Origin: Poriferisphaera corsica
Lineage (GTDB): Bacteria; Planctomycetota; Phycisphaerae; Phycisphaerales; Phycisphaeraceae
NCBI RefSeq assembly: GCF_007747445.1
Contig: NZ_CP036425.1
Coordinates: 3,146,175 to 3,210,174 of the forward strand
Length of the DNA stretch: 64,000 nt
Reading direction: 5' to 3'
In this document: positions 1-10,080 of the stretch, piece by piece
Layout of the letters: each line of letters opens with the position of its first letter
Position numbering within the stretch: the stretch's first letter is position 1
The notes under the pieces: model-generated
Told to the model about the DNA's origin: nothing
What the model saw: the letters and a program-made list of their open reading frames with translations, nothing else
Database searches by the model: none
Program-made: the position numbers and the translations under genes

Positions 1-243
1 CAGGTTGCATGGGATGAGCCTTCCTGTGTCACATTACTGCCGTCAGGCAGGGATTCTCAGCGTTTGACACATGATAACGGGGGCAGATGGAAATGCCGAA
101 TATCCTCCTGTGCGGCTATGAATCGAGTCTTTAAAGCCGCCAAGATGCCTGAGGCTGCTATTTCTGCTACAATTTTCCTTTTCCAATCCAGGCTACATGC
201 CCAATGCCCTACCGGGCCTGTCATTGAAAAACGGGTTGTCAAA
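1..243. other. Intergenic leader upstream of guaA
   Basis: No gene is supported here. The guaA frame stays open back to position 64, but the residues read there do not resemble the start of a GMP synthase and are rich in Cys and Arg. A TACAAT hexamer at 168-173 could be a -10 box, but there is no convincing -35 partner. Confidence 0.4.
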
Positions 244-1842
<1,599 letters not shown>

Positions 1843-1872
1843 CACCCCTGCTTCACCATCCAGACAAACCCC

Positions 1873-1902
1873 AAAGCCCGAATCGACGTCGGGCTTTTTT
1901 TA
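1873..1902 (+). terminator. Rho-independent terminator after guaA
   Basis: The 9-bp arms AAAGCCCGA and TCGGGCTTT enclose a 7-base loop and are followed by a run of T. It lies 30 bases after the guaA stop codon. Confidence 0.9.
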
Positions 1903-2204
1903 TTGCCTATTACGACACTATCACACAATATCCGTACACCAATTCATACCCGTTTCAGAACTAACCCAAATCAAACTAGCCCATCATTGCATCCCACGTT
2001 ATGCTTCTACAGTTTTATGGAGTTATCAGATCCGTCATCACGACAATATATCTTCAAACACTCAACAAACGCATACAAAACGCTCAAACACCTGCAAAAT
2101 TGCAACCCATAAAAGTCGTTCTGCACGGTTTGTAACATCTATTCGGCTTACCACTCAACCGCCGGTACGATATGGTCGATAGCTCCTCTGTTATGAGGGA
2201 TCAA

Positions 2205-3308
2205 ATGAAGAGCGTGATGCGGAACAAAACCTACACCTTTACACTTGGCTTATTGGCCGTGCTCAGTCTGATTATCTCTGGCTGCGCAACCAGCCCCGAC
2301 GTGTCTGATGGCACCCGAGCCAAAACATATGCCAAACGCGCCCAAGCGGCCCGCTCCACATCACCAGCCAAACATACACTCGCCAAACCCGAACACCTGC
2401 CTGATCAGGTTACCATCCCATTCCGGACACATGGCGAACACATCTTCGTCTCCACCGACCTCAACGGCCGCGACGCAGGACTCTTCCTCCTCGATACCGG
2501 TGCTGCAATCGACGCCGTTGGCATGGGTATTGCCGGCCGCTTAAATCTACCTCGTAACGGCGGCGGCACTGCAATGGGCATCGCAGGCCCTGAAAAATTC
2601 GCATTCCGCACCGTCGACTCCGTCAAAATCGGCGACGTCGATCTCAACCGCGAAAAACTCGCTGCCATCAACCTCAACAGATTCAACAAAAGCATGGGCG
2701 TCACCATCAACGGCGTCATCGGATACTCATCACTCAAAGCCGCACCATTCACACTCGACTACCCCAACTCGCAGCTTGTCTTCTATCATCCCGGCGAGTT
2801 CACACCACCCAACGATGCTTCTCGACATCCGCTACTTGTCAGACGTGGGCTCCCACTCGTCAAAGCTGAAGTCGAAGACGGCACAACCATCTGGCTCATC
2901 GTCGACTCCGGCGCAGACCAAGAACTCACACTCCCCATGAGCTACCTAAAACGCAATCCAAGTATCGTTTCCGTCCCTATGTCTGGCACCGGTCAATCCG
3001 CAGGCGTTGGCGGTAAAGTCAAAAACGTTCGCACATGGCTAAAACGCATGGAACTCCTCGGCGTTGAACTGAAAAACGTTCCCGTCTCATTCGAATCCTC
3101 ACCCGCACTACAACACAGCAGCAAAATCGTCGTCGGACGTATCGGTCACCGCCTGCTCGAAAACTTCAGCCTCACCTTCGACACCAACAGCCGTTCCATC
3201 TACGCCAAATGGCAACCCAATGCTCGCAACGAACTCGCCATCACACAAGCCGAGCAGACCCCCAACTCAACCATCGGCATCCGTTACCAACCACCTGCCG
3301 ACAACTAA
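2205..3308 (+). CDS. Secreted retropepsin-like aspartic protease, predicted lipoprotein
   Basis: The 367-residue protein starts with a hydrophobic signal segment and a lipobox-like IISGC, with Cys27 as the likely lipidated residue. It has two aspartic protease motifs: LLDTGA (Asp97) with a following hydrophobic-Gly turn, and LIVDSGADQ (Asp234). Two half-sites in one chain suggest an intramolecular pseudodimer of retropepsin/clan AA type, held in the envelope. The function beyond proteolysis is unknown. The ATG at 2205 was preferred over an in-frame start at 2172 because GAGGGA sits 4 bases before it and the signal peptide begins there. A second, PEP-CTERM-tailed protein with the same motifs is encoded at 44.5 kb. 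Confidence 0.8.
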   Translation: MKSVMRNKTYTFTLGLLAVLSLIISGCATSPDVSDGTRAKTYAKRAQAARSTSPAKHTLAKPEHLPDQVTIPFRTHGEHIFVSTDLNGRDAGLFLLDTGAAIDAVGMGIAGRLNLPRNGGGTAMGIAGPEKFAFRTVDSVKIGDVDLNREKLAAINLNRFNKSMGVTINGVIGYSSLKAAPFTLDYPNSQLVFYHPGEFTPPNDASRHPLLVRRGLPLVKAEVEDGTTIWLIVDSGADQELTLPMSYLKRNPSIVSVPMSGTGQSAGVGGKVKNVRTWLKRMELLGVELKNVPVSFESSPALQHSSKIVVGRIGHRLLENFSLTFDTNSRSIYAKWQPNARNELAITQAEQTPNSTIGIRYQPPADN

Positions 3309-3343
3309 TCGCAGGTTAGACAAAAACCAAACAAACAACCCCC

Positions 3344-3376
3344 CAGGTGATGCTCAACAGCGTCACCTGTTTTTTT
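3344..3376 (+). terminator. Rho-independent terminator
   Basis: The 7-bp arms CAGGTGA and TCACCTG around a 12-base loop are followed by seven T. It ends the aspartic protease transcript. Confidence 0.85.
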
Positions 3377-3542
3377 ATCACACCCACGCCCACACCTCGC
3401 AATCTTCCTCAGCAATCTACCCTACCACCTTTCCACGTTCCCACTCCCGATACAACCTATTGAGCAGCTTCACATCACTTCGCCATACGACCTTGCTCAC
3501 GCAATTAAAACTCTCTCGGGGACGGTCCACGGAGTCTTGATT

Positions 3543-3935
3543 ATGACGACTCATAAGCCTTACGAAAAACTTCGCCTTTGGCAGCTCGCCATGGATCTGG
3601 TCGAAAAATCTTACCGCCTCACACGCGATTTCCCTGTCGAAGAAAAGTCCGGCCTATCCGCACTCATCCGCCGCAATATCATGACCCTACCCTCACGCAT
3701 CGCCGAAGCCCACAACGCACCCTGCACCCAATCCAGCTCAGCCATTCTCAAATCCGCCCAAGAATCACTCCTTGAGTTCGAAACCGCACTCTTGCTCTGC
3801 CGCCGCATGCACATGATCTCTAACTGGTCCACCAGACGCCTACGCAAACGTGCTCAGCATCTCACCAACCTCATCGACCACGAACTCAGCCTCCTCGTTC
3901 AAACCGCCCCTGAAACCCCCTCTGCTGCCTCCTAA
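3543..3935 (+). CDS. Four-helix-bundle protein (S23/IVS-type family)
   Basis: The 130-residue protein opens with YEKLRLWQLAMDLVEKSYRLT and continues with a helix ending in the conserved ExxxLLEFETALLLCRR region. This matches the four-helix-bundle family first found encoded inside 23S rRNA intervening sequences and later seen as free-standing genes. The family forms ring-shaped oligomers, but its biochemical role is not established. Here the gene stands alone and is not inside an rRNA gene; the 23S rRNA gene at 16-19 kb shows no such insert. GGAG lies 8 bases before the ATG. An in-frame TTG at 3537 is a weaker start. Confidence 0.8.
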   Translation: MTTHKPYEKLRLWQLAMDLVEKSYRLTRDFPVEEKSGLSALIRRNIMTLPSRIAEAHNAPCTQSSSAILKSAQESLLEFETALLLCRRMHMISNWSTRRLRKRAQHLTNLIDHELSLLVQTAPETPSAAS

Positions 3936-4054
3936 ACACTTTTCTCACAACACTCACCACCGATTCACCCCTATCTCGCCTCACGTATCTCCTCTCAAAC
4001 AACATTCATTTCTATGCCTAACATTGCCCAATTGAGCTTTTTGTCAGAATCGGC

Positions 4055-4083
4055 TTGACTTATTTAGAATTATTCTAAATAAT
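4055..4083 (+). promoter_or_regulatory. Fur/PerR-type operator overlapping a promoter
   Basis: A perfect inverted repeat with 11-base arms around one central base spans 4060-4082. Its 15-base core TTAGAATTATTCTAA is a 7-1-7 palindrome differing by one base per arm from the PerR consensus TTATAATNATTATAA. A -35-like TTGACT (4055-4060) abuts it, and an AT-rich -10 (AATAAT, 17-base spacing) overlaps its right edge, so bound repressor would block RNA polymerase. The downstream genes are a CxxC thiol protein and dps; dps-type genes are classic PerR/Fur-family targets. The identity of the regulator is inference. Confidence 0.65.
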
Positions 4084-4132
4084 AGAGGAATAAACGATTC
4101 GAACCTAGGCTAAGCCCACCCAAGGCAGCATT

Positions 4133-4546
4133 ATGGCACTACACCCCGACATCACAGTCCTCTACGACGGCAAATGCCCGCTTTGCAAACGTGAGATCAA
4201 CTTCATCAAACGCAAAGACAAGCACAACCGCATCACTACGGTCGATATCGCAGCCCCCAATTTCACACCTGCACACTACGGCCGCACTTTCGACCAACTC
4301 AACGGTCGCATCCACGCTTTCCTCCCAGACGGTTCCTGTATCACAGGCATGGAAGTTTTCCGCCGCATCTACGCCTCACTCGGCCTCGGCTTTCTTGTCA
4401 GCTGGACCCGTCTCCCACTCGCACGCCAAGCCTCCGACCGAGCCTACAACTGGTTCGCACATAACCGCCTCCGCCTCACAGGCCGCCTCCACATCAAACC
4501 TAACAACGATAACAACGACTGCGATTCAGGACACTGCAAAACCTGA
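4133..4546 (+). CDS. DCC-family thiol-disulfide oxidoreductase-like protein (DUF393)
   Basis: The 137-residue protein starts with ITVLYDGKCPLCKREINF, the hallmark of the DCC family: a thioredoxin-like first strand followed by a CxxC pair (Cys15, Cys18) after an Asp-Gly. The C-terminal half carries the usual RLPLAR(Q) and helical segments, and the chain ends in a Cys-containing tail. Members are presumed redox proteins, but a specific substrate is not known. It is 50 bases upstream of dps with no terminator between, and both lie behind a Fur/PerR-like palindrome. This suggests a two-gene oxidative-stress operon. Confidence 0.82.
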   Translation: MALHPDITVLYDGKCPLCKREINFIKRKDKHNRITTVDIAAPNFTPAHYGRTFDQLNGRIHAFLPDGSCITGMEVFRRIYASLGLGFLVSWTRLPLARQASDRAYNWFAHNRLRLTGRLHIKPNNDNNDCDSGHCKT

Positions 4547-4596
4547 TTCGATTTGATAAACCCAACACATAAAGAACAACACAAGGAATCAGTATC

Positions 4597-5106
4597 ATGG
4601 TTACCAACACAAAAACAAATATTTACAAAGCGACACACAAAACACGTCAGCCTCTCAATCACGAAATCCGTGATCAGGTCATCCCCATTCTCTCACACCT
4701 CCTCGCCGACACCTCTGATCTCTACTTCCAAGTCAAGGAAGCACACTGGAACGTCAAGGGTGAAAACTTCATCGCCCTGCACAAACTATTCGACGATGTC
4801 GCTGACGATATCACCGAATACATCGACGAAATCGCTGAGCGTATCGCCCAGCTCGGCGGCCAAGTCCACGGCACACTACAACACGCATCACGCTCATCTC
4901 GCCTCCCAACCTATCCCGAATCAATCACGACCGGACACGATCACGTTGATGCTGTCTCAAAAGCCCTCGCTCAATTTTCAGATAACGCCCGTCAAGGCAT
5001 CGACGACACCGATGAATTCGGCGACCCCGTCACCGCTGACATGCTCACCAACATCACCGGCGGCATCGACAAGTGGCTCTGGTTCATCGAATCTCACAAC
5101 CTCTAA
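4597..5106 (+). CDS. dps: Dps family DNA-protecting ferritin
   Basis: This mini-ferritin oxidises and stores iron and protects DNA during oxidative stress and starvation. The 169 residues include the complete ferroxidase set spaced as in E. coli Dps: His50 (KEAHWNVKG), His62, Asp66, Asp77 and Glu81. Trp51 next to the first ligand and a C-terminal LWFIESH, also typical of the family, are present. The N-terminal tail is basic (several Lys/Arg in the first 25 residues), compatible with DNA binding. AAGGA lies about 9 bases before the ATG. It is the second gene after the DCC protein and is followed by a strong terminator. Confidence 0.95.
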   Translation: MVTNTKTNIYKATHKTRQPLNHEIRDQVIPILSHLLADTSDLYFQVKEAHWNVKGENFIALHKLFDDVADDITEYIDEIAERIAQLGGQVHGTLQHASRSSRLPTYPESITTGHDHVDAVSKALAQFSDNARQGIDDTDEFGDPVTADMLTNITGGIDKWLWFIESHNL

Positions 5107-5149
5107 TCCTCAAACTACCTAACCACTAAATAGACATCCCCCACCCCAC

Positions 5150-5176
5150 GGGCGCTCCTATGTGAGCGCCCCTTTT
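5150..5176 (+). terminator. Rho-independent terminator after dps
   Basis: The 8-bp GC-rich arms GGGCGCTC and GAGCGCCC around CTATGT are followed by CTTTTC. Confidence 0.88.
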
Positions 5177-5237
5177 CATACCACCCACTCACATATAATC
5201 CGTGAACATTCACTTGTATGACTCTAAAATATCTATC

Positions 5238-6350
5238 ATGACCACACCACAGCATCACAACACCATCCTCGTCGGCGCAGGCCCCATCGGCCTCGAGCTT
5301 GCTGTCAATCTCAAAGACAAAGCCGTCGACTACCTCCACCTCGACGCCGGACAAGTCGGCCAAACCATCTCCTGGTACCCACGCAACGTCCGCTTCTTCT
5401 CCTCACCCGAACGCATCGCTATCGCAGGCATCCCCCTTCATACTGAAAATCAGGAAAAAGCCTCCCGCGAACAATATCTCGCCTACCTCCGCTCAATCGT
5501 CGAGCACTTCGACCTCCCCATCAACACCCACGAACCCGTCATCGCCGCCACTCGTGATCCCAACACCCATATCTTCACCATCAAAACTCAAAAACACGCC
5601 CAAACGCACACCTACACCTGCGAAAACCTCATCCTCGCCATCGGCGACATGCACGCCCCGCAAAAACTAAACATCCCCGGCGAAGACCTCCCCAATGTCT
5701 CGCACTACTTCGATGAACCCCACACCTACTTCCGCCAAAATCTTCTCATCATCGGCGGACGCAACTCTGCTGTCGAAGCCGCCATCCGCTGCCAACGCGC
5801 TGGCGCCAACGTCACCCTCTCATACCGCCGCCCCAAATTCGATAAATCCATCATCAAGTATTGGCTCTATCCCGAAATCAAATCTCTCATCAAGTCCCAC
5901 GACATCACCTTCCTCCCCAACACCGCACCCATCCGTATCGCCCTTTCACACACCACCCTCGCTCCAGCTTCCTCCCCCGATTCCGATACAACAATCTCTA
6001 CTACCTCCCCCACACTCGACACCGATCACAGCAAACTCATTGATATCCCACACGACTTCGTTCTACTCCTCACCGGCTATCTGCAAGACACGTCCCTCTT
6101 CAAGCAGCTCGGCGTCCAACTCCACGGTATCAACCGCCAACCCAAATTCAATCCCGATACCATGATGACCAATATCCCAAACCTCTACGTCGCAGGCACC
6201 GCCACCGCTGGCACGCAAACTCAATTCCTCGTCTTCATCGAAACATCCCACATCCACACCTACAACATCATTCGCTCCATCACACACACCGAAGCCAACC
6301 CCAACCTCATCAACAATCTCGCCAGCAAATTCAATCAACCCGAATCCTGA
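5238..6350 (+). CDS. FAD/NAD(P)-binding oxidoreductase, YpdA-like
   Basis: The 370-residue flavoprotein has an N-terminal Rossmann motif GAGPIGLE (13-20) for FAD and a second dinucleotide motif, IIGGRNSAVEAA, near residue 173. The segment GQTISWYPRNVRFFSSPERIAIAGIP and the C-terminal VAGTATAG match the YpdA family, whose studied members reduce bacillithiol disulfide with NADPH. Whether this organism makes bacillithiol cannot be judged here, so the substrate is open. The ATG at 5238 is taken as start because the Rossmann strand begins right after it; a GTG at 5202 is in frame. A Ser/Thr/Pro-rich insertion at about 240-265 is unusual. Confidence 0.75.
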   Translation: MTTPQHHNTILVGAGPIGLELAVNLKDKAVDYLHLDAGQVGQTISWYPRNVRFFSSPERIAIAGIPLHTENQEKASREQYLAYLRSIVEHFDLPINTHEPVIAATRDPNTHIFTIKTQKHAQTHTYTCENLILAIGDMHAPQKLNIPGEDLPNVSHYFDEPHTYFRQNLLIIGGRNSAVEAAIRCQRAGANVTLSYRRPKFDKSIIKYWLYPEIKSLIKSHDITFLPNTAPIRIALSHTTLAPASSPDSDTTISTTSPTLDTDHSKLIDIPHDFVLLLTGYLQDTSLFKQLGVQLHGINRQPKFNPDTMMTNIPNLYVAGTATAGTQTQFLVFIETSHIHTYNIIRSITHTEANPNLINNLASKFNQPES

Positions 6351-6644
6351 CTCTATAGTCAATCATCACATCTATTGTCCGATTCTTCCTTTCCTTCGCA
6401 TTCCGCTCTCGCTATCCCTATATCCATCACTTCACATTCAGGTATATCCAAAGCTTTCTCATATAACCCCTCAATTGAATCACAACAAATCATCTCTACT
6501 ATTCGTCTTCCATTAATAACGCAAGCACAAACGTCTTAACCTTTTTTTAAACTTCCAATCTATCAACCTATTTCAGTATTGGTTCAGCATTGTAACCTCC
6601 ACCAATGCACCATATTTAAACACACGATTGAGGATTATTTACCT
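6351..6644. other. Intergenic, A/T-rich
   Basis: No gene or clear hairpin is visible. The last 100 bases are AT-rich and presumably hold the promoter of the following PEP-CTERM-like gene, but I cannot fix its boxes. Confidence 0.4.
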
Positions 6645-7382
6645 ATGAATAAACGTACCATTGCAGTTCTATCCTTACCTGTTGCTCTCTATCCACTTAG
6701 CTATGCGACTGCAGATACGGTGACCATCACAGGTACCGCCAACGTCGCAGGCGTCTACATCAACGACGGTCTGCTCGACGGTTATGGCCTCAATGTCGGT
6801 GACGAAGTCACATACCAACTCGTTTACAACCTGAATAACGCAACCAATTCCGGCGGCAATTCCACTCAAGGCTACGCCTCCAACGCGATCTCCTCATTTT
6901 CACTGACCGTCGACGATTCCGTTCATGAATTCGTTGATCCCAACAACACGACGAATCATATTGGCACACGCAACAACCTCTCCTACGCGGGCCAAAATGC
7001 CGACCAATGGCAAGCCTTAATCAATAACGCATACGTTGAAGGCTCACTCGACCCCACACGCATCGGCTTCAGCTTCTATTACGATGGAGAAACCTTCGCC
7101 AACGCAAGCAGCAGCCTTGATATCCCACAACTCAATACTGATTCTGACCCCATTAGGCTCTTCGCGCAAATCAGCGCCAACAACGGCGAAGGCCTGCAAG
7201 ATCAATTCGATGTCTACTTCAACACACTCGATATCACGGTTACACCCGATGCGCCCGCCAATGATACGATTGCCGCTCCCACACCTTCCGCTGCTGCAAT
7301 GACCCTCTTATCGCTCACCCCCCTACTCTTCCTCCGCCACAGAAAATCTCAACCCGCAACGATACACCTATCATCTGATTAA
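6645..7382 (+). CDS. Secreted protein with PEP-CTERM-like sorting tail
   Basis: The 245-residue protein has a cleavable signal peptide (KRT followed by a hydrophobic stretch to about residue 23). A beta-rich body rich in Asn, Thr and Ser follows. The tail has a short Pro-rich motif (APTPSAA), a hydrophobic segment LLSLTPLLFL and an Arg/His/Lys cluster RHRK, as in planctomycete variants of the PEP-CTERM signal recognised by exosortase. Unusually, about 12 residues follow the basic cluster. The body resembles no enzyme I recognise. Starting at the ATG at 6645 places the signal peptide at the N-terminus. Confidence 0.65.
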   Translation: MNKRTIAVLSLPVALYPLSYATADTVTITGTANVAGVYINDGLLDGYGLNVGDEVTYQLVYNLNNATNSGGNSTQGYASNAISSFSLTVDDSVHEFVDPNNTTNHIGTRNNLSYAGQNADQWQALINNAYVEGSLDPTRIGFSFYYDGETFANASSSLDIPQLNTDSDPIRLFAQISANNGEGLQDQFDVYFNTLDITVTPDAPANDTIAAPTPSAAAMTLLSLTPLLFLRHRKSQPATIHLSSD

Positions 7383-7409
7383 GTCCTTATTAAAATTGCA
7401 AAAAATAAA

Positions 7410-7440
7410 GACGCGCTAGCAATAAGCCAGCGCGTCCTCT
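7410..7440. terminator. Bidirectional terminator between convergent genes
   Basis: The 8-bp arms GACGCGCT and AGCGCGTC enclose an 11-base loop. The right side is T-rich (CTCTTTCTTT), and the left flank AAAAAATAAA gives a T tract for the opposite strand. Confidence 0.85.
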
Positions 7441-7461
7441 TTCTTTAACTTTCAATCTAAA

Positions 7462-7884
7462 TCACCCCTTAAAGATTTCCCCCTCACCTTCCATCGCAAA
7501 CAAATTGCCAAGCTCACACTCACCATCTTTCAGTTCATACATCTGACAAACCTTGATCGTGTATCCGCCTGTGACATCCACATCTGCCACAATCGCATCC
7601 GTCAGTTCTTCCGTATCTGGATCTTCAACCGATGCCTCATACAGCACGCAACACGCGTTGATCTCGCCTTCCACAGCCTGCGATTGAAACTCACGCTTCA
7701 GATGTTCAATCATGTCATGCGAATCGACTTCGCTTTCATCATCTTCACCCAAAATCGCGAGGATCTCTCCTTCACCATTCACAATCCCGCCAAATGGGTA
7801 AAACTCACCATGCTCAACTAACTGTTCCTCCGCAAGAGGAATCAATGCATCCAACATGCTTTCAGCAATCTCTTTACCTTCCAT
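7462..7884 (-). CDS. Small acidic protein of unknown function
   Basis: The 140-residue protein is strongly acidic (many Glu/Asp) with no signal peptide or membrane segment, so it is probably cytoplasmic. It begins with a helix (ESMLDALIPLAEEQLVEHG) followed by EFYPFGGIVNGEGEI and alternating hydrophobic strands, suggesting a compact alpha/beta fold. I do not recognise the family. The ATG at 7884 was chosen because AGGAG lies 7 bases upstream; the open frame extends to 8034 but those residues look like untranslated sequence. It converges with the PEP-CTERM-like gene and shares its terminator. Confidence 0.65.
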   Translation of the reverse strand: MEGKEIAESMLDALIPLAEEQLVEHGEFYPFGGIVNGEGEILAILGEDDESEVDSHDMIEHLKREFQSQAVEGEINACCVLYEASVEDPDTEELTDAIVADVDVTGGYTIKVCQMYELKDGECELGNLFAMEGEGEIFKG

Positions 7885-8162
7885 GACGCAGCTCCTGCTA
7901 TATCCCCACGATTCAATTTCCAACCAGTCCCCACAAAATATAATCCCCCATACCCTACCACCGAACACACAAACTGGGTAGTGCTTTTTTACCACATCGA
8001 ATCTACTGAGCTTACTTAAACAACTTATAAACATACAGCTAATTAAGTTGCGTGATTATCGGGTTCATCTGAAAAATAGCCGTTTCTGACACACCCAATG
8101 CTATGGCTGATTTTTCATAAGCCAGCCCGCTGCTCAGCGATCCTCGTCTTCTGCAGCCCACT

Positions 8163-8705
8163 CTAAAATAAACTACTGGGTAGCAAGATCCTTGCCATCA
8201 GATCCCCACAAATCAAATCCAACAAGGACATATACCTCCTGGGAACCTCAAACAGCATCGGCTTGCCAACCCATCCATTCTTCCATTCCGTGCCGTAATT
8301 CAACGTGCATATCAAGTCATTCTCAGCAGATTTGTACACGATACGCGTCCCGCGAAAACTAATATTGGTCATCACATGCAGCACCAACTCATTCTCATCT
8401 TTGGTAAACCATCGCGTTGATTTTCTCATATACACCGGCGACCCACTACGCATCATCATCCAATCCAAATCGTCGATGTAGCCACGAATCGAGCACTCCG
8501 TTCCGTCTAGCCAAACCCACTTCACATATGTACTTGTCCGTCCACCAAAATCAATCAATTGGCCATCGATTTCAATCGCAAATCGTTTTTGCGTTTCACT
8601 ACCTAAAAGCTTCGGTAATAACGGTATCGTAGGCCAATAAAGCTTGCACTCACAAACCGAATCCTCATCGTGTCGTGGCTCAAAAGCTTCCTTGTTCTGC
8701 GTCAT
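8163..8705 (-). CDS. Hypothetical protein
   Basis: I do not recognise this 180-residue protein. It has no signal peptide or transmembrane segment, several Trp residues (WLDGTE, LDWMMM, RWFTKDE) and a beta-rich pattern in the middle. The start at 8705 has GGGAG about 10 bases upstream; the frame is open to 8762. The stop codon lies 278 bases beyond the start of the next minus-strand gene, so the two may be transcribed separately. Composition is less skewed than the genes at 2-7 kb. Confidence 0.5.
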   Translation of the reverse strand: MTQNKEAFEPRHDEDSVCECKLYWPTIPLLPKLLGSETQKRFAIEIDGQLIDFGGRTSTYVKWVWLDGTECSIRGYIDDLDWMMMRSGSPVYMRKSTRWFTKDENELVLHVMTNISFRGTRIVYKSAENDLICTLNYGTEWKNGWVGKPMLFEVPRRYMSLLDLICGDLMARILLPSSLF

Positions 8706-8889
8706 TTGATCAGCTCCCGAAAATTCAAAACGATCCGCATAACGACATGATAATTCTAACACACCTACACTTCAGACCATACCGTATTGACACGTTTACT
8801 CATAAAATGAGCATGAATTCTGTACGTGCTTTGATAACTCCCAAGCCGATTTTTTATCGCCTATTACAAATTGAATCTATCACCGTGTA

Positions 8890-9136
8890 CTTTTGTGCGC
8901 GCGCACAATTGTGAACACTTTTTGTTTTTGTGCGCACGAATTGCTCGCTGTTTTAACGTGATTCACGACAAAAACAGATCATTTGTCATCAAAGTTTGCG
9001 ATTCTTAAGCATTCTTCGCTATTTTCAGATCAAAATGCGATTCACGCCCTCACGGTTTCCCACAATCTACATCCTCATAGCCTACAAGCAGTTACCACAA
9101 AAAATCAGGTCAAATCGTGCCAAATGCGCGCACAAG
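8890..9136 (-). repeat. Dispersed non-coding element, copy A, bounded by GTGCGC palindromes
   Basis: The left end has the palindrome TGTGCGCGCGCACA (8894-8907) followed by GTGAACAC and TTGTGCGCAC. The right end has ATGCGCGCACAA. Read on the minus strand, the middle matches the element at 55.8 kb: for example AAATGATCTGTTTTTGTC here against AAATGATCCGTTTTGGTC there, with similarity continuing on both sides (TTAAGAATCGCAAACTTTG against CTCAAAATCGTAAGTCTTG). No conserved reading frame is apparent. It fills most of the gap between two minus-strand genes. Confidence 0.6.
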
Positions 9137-9198
9137 AGGCCTAGTCATTGATTAGATTTCCATGTGATTGCGAACCCCAGATCCCCTCTTAATGTGTC

Positions 9199-9600
9199 CT
9201 AAAACTCATCGTCTTCATGATGCTCATCGCGGCTCAACCATTCGCTGCTATCACCGTTGTAATCATGTGTAATCTCTTCACCATCCGCAATGTCACGCAG
9301 CGCAACCACTTCACCATCATCATAATACGCTGCCGTTGGTTCCGGCGAATGATTGATATATCGCAGATTATTCATGACATGAATCCCCAAGTCATCGGTA
9401 ATCCATAGCACATGATCACCATCAACAGTCGTTGGCGAACCAATGATCTGCCCAATGACGGTACCCTTTGCAATAAAACACTTTGCAAACAGACCTTTAC
9501 CGTGGATCTCACTGTCCTTGACGAATGTGAGTTCAAGTAGGTTTTGATAAGCTTCCTGTTCAGAAACAGGGCGTGACGCTAGTACGGTTGATTCAATCAT
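9199..9600 (-). CDS. SET-domain protein
   Basis: The 133-residue protein is essentially a bare SET domain. It has GKGLFA near residue 35, the pseudoknot motif RYINHSPEPTA near 80-90 and ITHDYN near 110, which in the family bind S-adenosylmethionine and form the lysine-methylating site. No pre-SET or post-SET cysteines are present. Bacterial stand-alone SET proteins are presumed lysine methyltransferases, but the target here is unknown. The C-terminal tail is very acidic (DEHHEDDEF). It has no obvious operon partner. Confidence 0.8.
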   Translation of the reverse strand: MIESTVLASRPVSEQEAYQNLLELTFVKDSEIHGKGLFAKCFIAKGTVIGQIIGSPTTVDGDHVLWITDDLGIHVMNNLRYINHSPEPTAAYYDDGEVVALRDIADGEEITHDYNGDSSEWLSRDEHHEDDEF

Positions 9601-10029
9601 AACTTAGTAATTGGTGACCACGGTTTACATATTGTGGTTTGTGACGTGTGCAAAACCATTAACAGCTTCATAAGTGTAGCCCATCAAACTTAACAGACAA
9701 GTCGAAGATGGCAAACAACGCATAATCAACAATATTTATGCATAATGAAGAACAAGTTGCGTGATTACTTGCCGCTTAATCATTGTCGCAATAAGCAGCA
9801 GGCCACTTGGAAAAGCATTTATGGCGAGACGACCCACTGGTCAGCGCAGCAAATGTCTTCACAAAACGCTCTAACGTTCATCTTGTTTATCTATCTGAGC
9901 ATACCGTACCTGCCTACACACAATCATGAACGAAATGAATTGATGGTTCATCCATGCGTTTTACCTGATTTAATGATTGATCATGTTACGAGGTGAATCA
10001 TTTGCTTCGCACATTGCGTGCAAGAGCGC
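9601..10029. other. Gene-poor stretch
   Basis: A plus-strand open frame of 83 codons (9745-9996) exists but shows no recognisable domain and no good ribosome binding site, so I do not call it. The stretch ends at a strong minus-strand hairpin. Confidence 0.35.
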
Positions 10030-10080
10030 AAAAAAAAACCCCTGGTCGTCGGGGGGGTCCAGTTAACTAACGACCAGAGG
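10030..10080 (-). terminator. Orphan minus-strand terminator-like hairpin
   Basis: Read on the minus strand, 11-base arms with one mismatch (CCTCTGGTCGT and ACGACCAGGGG) are followed by nine T. No annotated minus-strand gene ends here: the nearest, a DUF4126 gene, has its own terminator 300 bases upstream. The loop holds GTTAAC and a run of seven C. Confidence 0.65.

Noticed and set aside
4090-4125. GATTCGAACCTAGG resembles the reverse complement of a tRNA T arm
   Set aside because: No acceptor, D or anticodon stem can be formed around it on the minus strand.
9745-9996. 83-codon plus-strand open frame
   Set aside because: No recognisable sequence pattern, no good ribosome binding site and mixed composition.
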